A stretch of 7,020 nucleotides of DNA, taken from the NCBI GenBank assembly GCA_030524065.1, contig JAUNHF010000093.1:1-7020 (forward strand). The letters are read 5' to 3'. This document shows, piece after piece, positions 1-5,699 of this stretch (position 1 is its first letter; every line of letters starts with the position of its first letter). This DNA is from Deinococcus sp. (lineage in GTDB: Bacteria > Deinococcota > Deinococci > Deinococcales > Deinococcaceae). The notes beneath the pieces were generated by a model that was not told the DNA's origin, did not search any database, and saw nothing but the letters and a program-made list of their open reading frames with translations. A program made the translations under genes and the position numbers.

Positions 1-52
1 TCGTAGATGCTCAGGCTGCGGTGTTCCAGCCGTGGAGCGGCGCGCCCGGTCC

Positions 53-258
53 TCAGGCCCTGCCTTGCTGCACGCCCAAGGCCAGCATCCACATAAACGC
101 GATGTTCAGAAACAAAAAGCCCACCACGGCCAACCTGCCGATTGGCACCACCGGGCGGGGTTTCTGGTCAGCGGCTGGCGCAGGGTGCGCCGGTGGGGGC
201 GGCGAGTGGTGGTCTGCCGAGGGAGCAGCGGAGAGAGTGGGGGATGGGCACGACTCAT
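53..258 (-). pseudogene. Small proline-rich single-pass membrane protein, apparently frameshifted
   Basis: A good AGGAGG ribosome binding site sits 4 bases before an ATG at 258, but that frame gives only 50 residues (stop at 106-108) with no protein-like features. The frame one base back, entered at the CCCCC run (239-243), continues to a TGA at 53-55. It encodes a Pro/Ala/His-rich stretch, then IGRLAVVGFLFLNIAFMWML, a clear membrane segment, and a short Gln/Arg tail. Joined at the C run the product would be about 68 residues: disordered N-terminus, one helix near the C-terminus. I do not recognise the family. Explanations are an inactivating indel, a homopolymer sequencing error, or -1 slippage. 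A 32-residue product from the GTG at 151 is also possible but lacks a ribosome binding site. The shift is inferred from the two frames; no homologue was compared. Confidence 0.45.
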
Positions 259-262
259 GATT

Positions 263-268
263 CCTCCT
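263..268 (-). promoter_or_regulatory. Shine-Dalgarno sequence of the small membrane protein gene
   Basis: The minus strand reads AGGAGG here, 4 bases before the ATG at 258-256. It is the only strong ribosome binding site in front of a gene in this window. It argues that translation initiates in the frame that soon dies, which is why the gene looks frameshifted. Confidence 0.6.
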
Positions 269-273
269 GTACT

Positions 274-319
274 GGGGGCTAGCCCTTATTGAACCTGCGC
301 CTCATGGGCTTCAGCCCCC
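274..319 (-). promoter_or_regulatory. Strong leader hairpin upstream of the small gene
   Basis: The arms 274-285 and 306-319 pair over 12 base pairs, 7 outer and 5 inner, interrupted only by a two-base bulge (311-312). The loop of 20 bases covers 286-305. Most pairs are G-C. On the minus-strand transcript the stem ends 5 bases before the AGGAGG. It begins just after the expected transcription start from the -10 at 331-336, so it would fill almost the whole leader. It could control translation or mRNA stability, or be a protein-binding operator at the DNA level. It is not followed by a T run, so a simple terminator is less likely. The pairing is read directly; the role is inferred. Confidence 0.5.
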
Positions 320-330
320 TGCCGGACAGG

Positions 331-336
331 CTTATA
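331..336 (-). promoter_or_regulatory. Possible -10 element for the small membrane protein gene
   Basis: The minus strand reads TATAAG, five of six matches to TATAAT. A start site about 7 bases downstream (near 324) would give a leader of roughly 65 bases holding the hairpin at 274-319. No convincing -35 hexamer lies 16-18 bases upstream, so the call is tentative. Confidence 0.35.
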
Positions 337-359
337 GGTGTATTCAACTGTTCGCATTC

Positions 360-365
360 TTGACA
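360..365 (+). promoter_or_regulatory. Possible -35 element upstream of the S41 protease gene
   Basis: A perfect TTGACA lies about 120 bases before the preferred protease start at 481. The -10 partner is poor: the best candidate, TCTCAT at 385-390, matches four of six positions but needs a 19-base spacer. With it the transcript would have a conventional leader, unlike the leaderless genes elsewhere in this window. Only the hexamer is certain. Confidence 0.3.
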
Positions 366-480
366 GTTCTCGGGGAGTGTGTTCTCTCATGAAGGCACCC
401 TGAGAAGAAGCTGTGTAGTCCGCTGTTCCGGGGCGATGGCCGCTTCATTTGGTCTCAGCTGGCTGCGCCATACTGCGCTG

Positions 481-1854
481 ATGAAGGGCCGTTTCCGCCA
501 CCATGTTCTGCCCCTGCTGACTGCGTTGGCTGCCTGGTCTGGGGGGGCGGGCGCGGCCCCAACCATTCCGGCGCGGCCGCCCAGCGCGGTGGCTGCGCCT
601 GCCGCCCAGGTCACGCCTTCTGCGGCCCTGACGGCAAGCTCGCCGGCCCAGCAGGCCTTTGAGGAGGTGGCGGGGCGGCTGCAAGCGGACTACGCCGGGC
701 TCGCGGCGGTGGACCGCGCCGCGCTGGTGCAGGAGTACCGCGACCGGCTGCTGGCGGTCTGCCAGGGCCAGGGCCTCCGCTGCCCCGCCGAGACCGCCTA
801 TCCGGTGATTGAGGCGCAGCTGACCGCGCTGGGCGACCCGCACACCTTTTTGCAGTGGCCGGACGAGTACCAGGATTTTGTGAGCAGTGCACTGGGCGGG
901 CAGCGGCTTCAGTTTGGGTTCAAGCTGGCCGAGCTGGACGGCGAGCGCCGCCTGATTACCGAGGTGGTGCCGGGCAGCGCAGCAGACCAGGCGGGGCTGC
1001 GCCGGGGCGATGTGCTGCGGCAGCTGGGGGGCCAAGCCTACCGCTACAGCGACCTGACCGACGCCCGCGAGGCCGGCAAGCCCACCACGCTGGTGCTGGA
1101 GCGCCTGGGCCAGCGCCTGAGCGTGCAGCTGACGGCCGCGCGCACCGCCGCCGCCGACCCCCCACGCCTGAGCTGGGTGGAGGCGCCGGCCACGGGCCAG
1201 GGGCGCACGGCTGTGATCCGCATTCCCACATTCCTGTCGGCGGGCGAGGTGGCGACCCGCGTGCATGATCAGGTGCGCCAGGCGCGCAGCGGCGGGGCAG
1301 GCGGCATTGTGGTGGACCTGCGCGGCAACGCGGGGGGCAGCCTGCTAGAGTGCGACCTGGCGGCCAGCGCCTTTGTGCCGGAGTTCAGCCGGGTGGCCCA
1401 CAGCGCTGGGCGAACATCGGTCACGCGGGTGGCGGGGGGCCGCCGCTGGGACGATGGCGCCTCAGTTGGGCGCATTGCCAGCCCGCAGCTGTGGCGGGGG
1501 CCGCTGACGGTGCTGGTGGATGAAGGCAGCGCGTCGTGCGCCGAGTTCTTCGCCTACGAGGTGCAGCGCTCGGGGGCCGGCACGGTGGTTGGCGTTCCAA
1601 CCTCAGGTGTGGGCAACACCGCCACCCGCGTCTTTCCGCTGACGGGTGGCGCGGCCCTGCAAATGACCGTGCTGCACTATTCCAAGCCCGGTGGTCAGGC
1701 CTATCCCGTGCAGGTCAGGCCGGACCTGAGCGTGCAGGGTGGCGAGGCGGTGCTGCGGGCCCTCGCCCAGGGCCGCGACCTCACGCTGGAAGCGGGCGTG
1801 CAGTCGCTGCGCCGCCAGAGTCTGGCCCGCCGGCCCTGGGCGAAGGCCGAATAA
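481..1854 (+). CDS. Exported S41-family (tail-specific/C-terminal processing-like) peptidase with PDZ domain
   Basis: Serine peptidase of the S41 fold, probably acting outside the cytoplasmic membrane. Starting at ATG 481 gives 457 residues with a good signal peptide: basic start (MKGRFRHH), hydrophobic core, cleavage near the AGA-A after residue 24. The same frame stays open upstream, with alternative starts at 436 (ATG) and 379 (GTG). After a Pro/Ala linker comes a helical region with GDPHT (His121), then a PDZ domain (about 140-215, core EVVPGSAADQAGLRRGD). The peptidase core follows with VVDLRGNAGG (277-286) and GSASCAE, the nucleophile being Ser352. The family's usual TFGKG motif reads TSGVG here. 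Val377 sits exactly where Lys should be, 25 residues after Ser352 as in E. coli Tsp. It may use a Ser-His pair, as in nisin-resistance-type S41 enzymes, or be inactive. It converges with the transporter gene; a hairpin lies at its stop codon. Confidence 0.85.
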   Translation: MKGRFRHHVLPLLTALAAWSGGAGAAPTIPARPPSAVAAPAAQVTPSAALTASSPAQQAFEEVAGRLQADYAGLAAVDRAALVQEYRDRLLAVCQGQGLRCPAETAYPVIEAQLTALGDPHTFLQWPDEYQDFVSSALGGQRLQFGFKLAELDGERRLITEVVPGSAADQAGLRRGDVLRQLGGQAYRYSDLTDAREAGKPTTLVLERLGQRLSVQLTAARTAAADPPRLSWVEAPATGQGRTAVIRIPTFLSAGEVATRVHDQVRQARSGGAGGIVVDLRGNAGGSLLECDLAASAFVPEFSRVAHSAGRTSVTRVAGGRRWDDGASVGRIASPQLWRGPLTVLVDEGSASCAEFFAYEVQRSGAGTVVGVPTSGVGNTATRVFPLTGGAALQMTVLHYSKPGGQAYPVQVRPDLSVQGGEAVLRALAQGRDLTLEAGVQSLRRQSLARRPWAKAE

Positions 1855-1869
1855 CCACTGGCTTCGGCC
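1845..1869 (+). terminator. Hairpin around the S41 protease stop codon (candidate terminator)
   Basis: GGCCGAA (1845-1851) pairs perfectly with TTCGGCC (1863-1869). The loop has 11 bases and begins with the TAA stop codon itself, so the 5' arm lies in the last codons of the gene. Only a short T run (TTT at 1873-1875) follows. Because the neighbouring gene converges, the same hairpin would appear at the end of its transcript and could act in both directions. Pairing is seen; termination is inferred. Confidence 0.5.
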
Positions 1870-1895
1870 CCGTTTGGCCCCGGCCCGTTTAGCCC
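1868..1895 (-). other. G-quadruplex motif at the convergent gene junction
   Basis: Read on the minus strand, four G runs (3, 3, 4 and 4 bases) are separated by loops of 6, 2 and 6 bases. This satisfies the usual rule of four runs of at least three G with loops of 1-7. The motif covers the end of the transporter gene, including its TAA stop at 1889-1891, and most of the gap to the S41 protease gene. In the transporter transcript the motif would be RNA. The pattern is certain; folding is not shown. Confidence 0.45.
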
Positions 1896-3124
1896 TGGCC
1901 TGGGGTGGGCACGGCCTGGGGCACTTCTCTCAGCGCCCAGCGCAGCGCAGCGACCGTCAGGAAGCCGGCCACCATCAGCAGCAGCCAGGGCAGTTCGGGC
2001 CAGCCCAGCGCCGCGCCGTAGTCCACCAGGCTGCCGCCCAGCACATTGCCCAGTGCGCCGCCCACCCCCAGGCTGATTGCGCTAAAGCCAAAATAGCTGC
2101 CCAGCAGTTCGGGCGGGGCCAGCCGCGAGACCAGAGTTTGCTGGGTGGGAAAGACCAGCATGGTGCCCAGCGAGTACAGCGCGGTGCAGGCCAGCAGCAG
2201 GGGAAAGGTGTCCGCGAAGCCCATCAGCCCCAGCGATACGGCCACCAGCGACACGGCGGCAGTCAGGACAGTGCGGGTGCGGAAGCGTCCAGATGCCCAG
2301 CGCAGCAGCGGGTATTGCAACGCCACCGCCAGACCGGCGTTGAGTGCGTACAGCGGCCCGGTTGCGCTGGGGCCGGCCAGGGCCACTGCTTTGAGCGTCA
2401 CCGCCACGTTCAGCTGCGTGCTGAGCAGAAAGTAGCCGATCAGCGCCAGGGTGAACTTTACAAAGCGGCGGTCCTGCACGGCGCGGCGCAGGCCGCCCAT
2501 GCCCCCACCGCCTTCCTGCGCGGGGCGTACGTCCGGTAGGGTCAGGCGCAGGATCAGCCAGCACAGCACGTAGGTGCCGGCACTGATCAGCGCGGCGGCC
2601 GTGAACCCCAGCCCGATCATGCTGGCCCCCAGCAGCGGCCCCAGCACCATGCCCAGGTTGCCGGCCACGCTCAGCAGGCTGAACAGCTGCGGGCGGTACT
2701 CGGGGCGGGTAAGGGCCGTCAGCGCGGAACTCTTAGGAGCGTCAAACAGGGCACCCCCCACGCCGGCCACCAAACTGGACAGCAGCAGCGCCGTGAAAGT
2801 CTCCGAAAAGGCCATGCCCGCAAAGCCTGCGGCCCGCAGCAAGCAGCCCCACAGGATCAGTTGCCGGGGCCCCACCCGGTCGGCCCAGGCACCCCCCAGC
2901 ACGGTCAGGCCCTGCTGCGCCAGCTGCCGCACGCCCAGGACCAGGCCCACCGCCCCGGCGGCCCAGCCCAGCCCACCCACGAAATGCACCGTGACCAGCG
3001 GAATAATCAGGAAAAAGCCTGCCCACATCAGGAATGTGACCGCCAGCAGCCCCCACTGGGCTGGGCTGAGCAGGCGCAGCGAGAAAGCGGGGGCGTCCAT
3101 GGCAGGGTCAGGGGCGGCAGACAT
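1889..3124 (-). CDS. MdtH-like major facilitator superfamily efflux transporter
   Basis: Inner-membrane transporter of 411 residues, predicted to have 12 hydrophobic helices in two halves around a polar Gly/Arg-rich central loop (about 198-222). It probably exports drugs or other small molecules by proton exchange. The stretch GWAAGAVGLVLGVRQLAQQG (53-72) followed by GGAWADRVGPR (77-87, MFS motif A) closely matches my memory of E. coli MdtH. So do LLRAAGFAGMA, LFDAPKSSAL and the C-terminal PELPWLLL (376-383). Its length is near the 402 residues of MdtH. The substrate cannot be told from sequence. Start: ATG at 3124, 8 bases after a TAGGCT -10-like element and without a clear ribosome binding site, which fits a leaderless transcript. 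A second Met at residue 9 is possible. The gene diverges from the HtrA-like protease over 126 bases and converges with the S41 protease. Confidence 0.88.
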   Translation of the reverse strand: MSAAPDPAMDAPAFSLRLLSPAQWGLLAVTFLMWAGFFLIIPLVTVHFVGGLGWAAGAVGLVLGVRQLAQQGLTVLGGAWADRVGPRQLILWGCLLRAAGFAGMAFSETFTALLLSSLVAGVGGALFDAPKSSALTALTRPEYRPQLFSLLSVAGNLGMVLGPLLGASMIGLGFTAAALISAGTYVLCWLILRLTLPDVRPAQEGGGGMGGLRRAVQDRRFVKFTLALIGYFLLSTQLNVAVTLKAVALAGPSATGPLYALNAGLAVALQYPLLRWASGRFRTRTVLTAAVSLVAVSLGLMGFADTFPLLLACTALYSLGTMLVFPTQQTLVSRLAPPELLGSYFGFSAISLGVGGALGNVLGGSLVDYGAALGWPELPWLLLMVAGFLTVAALRWALREVPQAVPTPGQG

Positions 3125-3132
3125 CGGGCCCC

Positions 3133-3138
3133 AGCCTA
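3133..3138 (-). promoter_or_regulatory. -10 element (TAGGCT) of a leaderless transporter transcript
   Basis: The minus strand reads TAGGCT, fitting TANNNT, with 8 bases to the ATG at 3124. That spacing puts transcription start at or next to the start codon. No recognisable -35 hexamer is present. It shares the 126-base divergent region with the promoter at 3238-3243 of the opposite gene. Confidence 0.5.
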
Positions 3139-3237
3139 CTCCACGGCGTCAGCTGTTCTGCCATAGGGGCGGGCAAGCGGCGCTGAGGCAACTTGAGGGA
3201 TTGTTCGTCAGGCTGCCGGGGACAGGGCCGGGGCCGC

Positions 3238-3243
3238 TACACT
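3238..3243 (+). promoter_or_regulatory. -10 element (TACACT) of a leaderless HtrA-like protease transcript
   Basis: TACACT fits TANNNT and is followed by exactly 7 bases and then the GTG at 3251. There is no Shine-Dalgarno sequence between them. This supports the GTG as the true start and a transcript beginning on it. No good -35 element is visible. Confidence 0.55.
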
Positions 3244-3250
3244 GAACCCT

Positions 3251-4432
<1,182 letters not shown>

Positions 4433-4447
4433 GCTGGCTGGGGGCTG

Positions 4448-4480
4448 ACCCCGCTCTGCGCGGGCGGAGAGAAGCGGGGT
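4448..4480 (+). terminator. Hairpin downstream of the HtrA-like protease gene
   Basis: ACCCCGCT (4448-4455) is perfectly complementary to AGCGGGGT (4473-4480), with 17 bases between them. It lies 15 bases after the stop codon at 4430-4432 and before the next promoter. No T run follows, so it is not a textbook intrinsic terminator. A competing small hairpin (GGGG at 4441-4444 with CCCC at 4449-4452) overlaps it. It may end transcription or protect the 3' end. Confidence 0.45.
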
Positions 4481-4533
4481 AAGGGTAAAGCTGCGGTGGC
4501 CTCTTCCTTCATGCCGGACCCCGGCTGGCACGC

Positions 4534-4539
4534 TAGCCT
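4534..4539 (+). promoter_or_regulatory. -10 element (TAGCCT) of a leaderless small-protein transcript
   Basis: TAGCCT fits TANNNT and is followed by 6 bases (GAAGAA) and the ATG at 4546. GAAGAA is a poor ribosome binding site and would itself mostly lie upstream of the transcript. No clear -35 element is seen. Confidence 0.45.
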
Positions 4540-4545
4540 GAAGAA

Positions 4546-4758
4546 ATGTCGCGAGCATTTGTCAAGGAAGACGCGGGCAGTGCCTGGGAGCCGCCCACCG
4601 AACACTGCCGCTATCAGGTGGTGTGGCCGGAAGGTGGCAGCCGCGAAGTGGTGTTTCAGGCTGATGACCTGTTGCAGGTGCTGCGCTGGATGTCGGATGA
4701 GCGCCGCCCACGCCTGGAGCTGCGCGACCGCAGTGGCGTGCTGCTGGCCTGTGTGTAG
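4546..4758 (+). CDS. Small conserved-looking protein of unknown function (70 residues)
   Basis: I do not recognise a named family. The start MSRAFVKED resembles, from memory, the N-terminus of some GreA/GreB-type transcription elongation factors and short proteins that share it; the rest of a Gre protein is absent. After a short acidic/Pro segment, a compact alternating pattern follows: strand (RYQVVWPE, 22-29), strand and amphipathic helix (REVVFQADDLLQVLRWMSDE, 33-52), then a strand pair (RLELRDRSGVLLACV, 56-70). This suggests a small cytoplasmic alpha/beta fold. There is no signal peptide or membrane segment. The start is backed by a TAGCCT -10 element six bases upstream. It lies 113 bases after the protease gene, beyond a hairpin, so it is probably its own unit, and it converges with rlmB. 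No clear terminator is visible in the 116 bases that follow. Confidence 0.65.
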   Translation: MSRAFVKEDAGSAWEPPTEHCRYQVVWPEGGSREVVFQADDLLQVLRWMSDERRPRLELRDRSGVLLACV

Positions 4759-4874
4759 GGTGCGTCCCGTCTGAGAGCAGTAATTGCCCGTAACGATGGT
4801 GGCTGGGGGTGCCCGCCCTGCTTGCTCCTCTCTGTCCGCCGGCAGCGCAGCACACCGGTCACCCCGTCTCTGCC

Positions 4875-5594
4875 TTAGCGGCGGCGGGCCGCTTCATAGA
4901 TTAGGATGCCGGCGGCCACGCTGGCGTTGAGGCTCTGCACCTGCCCCCGCACCGGAATACTCACCAGGCCGTCACAGCGCTCGCGCACCAGCCGGCGCAG
5001 GCCGTCGCCCTCCGAGCCAATCACCAGTGCCACCGGCCCGCTCAGGTCGGTGCGTTCCAGCGGCTGGGCGGCCTCGCCGGCAGCGCCGTACACCCAGATG
5101 TTGCGCTCCTTGAGTTCTTCAATGAAGCGGGGCAGATTTTTCACCTGCACCAGCGGCAGGTACGCGGTTGCGCCCGCCGCCGTCTTGGCGACCACGGCGC
5201 TCAGGGGGGCGCTGCGGCGCTCTTCTACCACCACGCCGTGGGCGCCCAGCACCTCGGCCGAGCGCACGATGGCCCCGAAGTTGCGCGGGTCGGTGATGCC
5301 GTCCAGCAACACCAGCAGCGGCGCTTCACTGCGGCTTTCGGCCAGGTCCCAGATGGCCTGAGGGCCGCTCCAGCTGAGTTCCTCGGCCTCGGCCACCACG
5401 CCCTGGTGGGCCGTGGTGCCGGCCAGCTGGTCCAGCTCAATGCGGGGGGCTTGGCGCACCCGCACCCCAGCCTGCTCTGCCAGGTCGCGCAGGTGGCGGG
5501 CAAAGGCGTCTTCCACCCCGTTTGCCAGCAGCACTTCCTCTACGCGCCCTTCCTTGAGGGCCTCGGTGACCGGGTTACGTCCGTAAATCAGCAT
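4875..5594 (-). CDS. rlmB: 23S rRNA (guanosine-2251-2'-O)-methyltransferase RlmB (SpoU/TrmH family)
   Basis: Uses S-adenosylmethionine to methylate the ribose 2'-OH of G2251 in the 23S rRNA P loop, which contacts the P-site tRNA. The 239 residues are close to the 243 of E. coli RlmB. The N-terminal substrate-binding domain (1-70, starting IYGRNPVTEAL and ending in TAHQGVVA) is followed by the knotted SPOUT domain. Motif 1 is LLDGITDPRNFGAIVRSAEV (96-115, with Asn105 and Arg111), motif 2 is VALVIGSEGDGLRRLV (188-203, Glu195), and motif 3 is VSIPVRGQVQSLNASVAAGI (211-230). All expected catalytic and cofactor residues are present. Other TrmH relatives are possible, but the N-terminal domain and length favour RlmB. 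ATG 5594 is supported by a TAGACT -10 element 7 bases upstream. It follows the GGDEF-EAL gene on the same strand, 95 bases and a hairpin apart, so it likely has its own promoter. Confidence 0.93.
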   Translation of the reverse strand: MLIYGRNPVTEALKEGRVEEVLLANGVEDAFARHLRDLAEQAGVRVRQAPRIELDQLAGTTAHQGVVAEAEELSWSGPQAIWDLAESRSEAPLLVLLDGITDPRNFGAIVRSAEVLGAHGVVVEERRSAPLSAVVAKTAAGATAYLPLVQVKNLPRFIEELKERNIWVYGAAGEAAQPLERTDLSGPVALVIGSEGDGLRRLVRERCDGLVSIPVRGQVQSLNASVAAGILIYEAARRR

Positions 5595-5601
5595 GGCGGT
5601 C

Positions 5602-5607
5602 AGTCTA
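5602..5607 (-). promoter_or_regulatory. -10 element (TAGACT) of a leaderless rlmB transcript
   Basis: The minus strand reads TAGACT, fitting TANNNT, followed by 7 bases and the rlmB ATG at 5594. No ribosome binding site fits between them. The -35 region has no consensus match. Its presence argues that rlmB is transcribed apart from the upstream GGDEF-EAL gene. Confidence 0.55.
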
Positions 5608-5674
5608 GAGCATGCCGTTGCCCACTCTCCGGCTCAGCCCACCCACGCGGCCGGCGCCACGCTCTGGGTGGGCC

Positions 5675-5699
5675 TCAGGCCCCGGTTGCTTAGGCCTGA
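5675..5699 (-). terminator. Hairpin around the GGDEF-EAL gene stop codon (candidate terminator)
   Basis: On the minus strand TCAGGCC (5699-5693) pairs with GGCCTGA (5681-5675) over 7 perfect base pairs. The 11-base loop starts with the TAA stop codon (5692-5690). No T run follows. The geometry (7-bp stem, 11-base loop opening with TAA) is the same as at 1845-1869. It separates this gene from rlmB. Confidence 0.5.

Noticed and set aside
1..92. Possible start of another minus-strand gene (GTG at 92) reading LEHRSLSIYD up to the left edge
   Set aside because: Only 30 residues are visible, it overlaps the small membrane-protein frame by about 40 bases, and there is no ribosome binding site or -10 element. 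It needs sequence left of the window to be judged.
389..403. Tiny leader frame encoding MKAP before the S41 protease gene
   Set aside because: Four codons can occur by chance and no feature ties it to regulation of the downstream gene.
445..1266. Long open frame of 273 residues on the minus strand
   Set aside because: It is antisense to the S41 protease gene. Its product is rich in Arg, His, Gln and Ala with no motif, as expected for a shadow frame in GC-rich DNA.
1739..2539. Open frame of 266 residues on the plus strand
   Set aside because: It overlaps the end of the S41 gene and runs antisense to the MdtH-like transporter. The product is Gln/Arg/His-rich low-complexity sequence.
4759..4874. 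Search for a terminator between the convergent 70-residue gene and rlmB
   Set aside because: Only 4-5 bp complementarities were found (for example CCGG pairs around 4840-4858), not enough in GC-rich sequence to call a hairpin.
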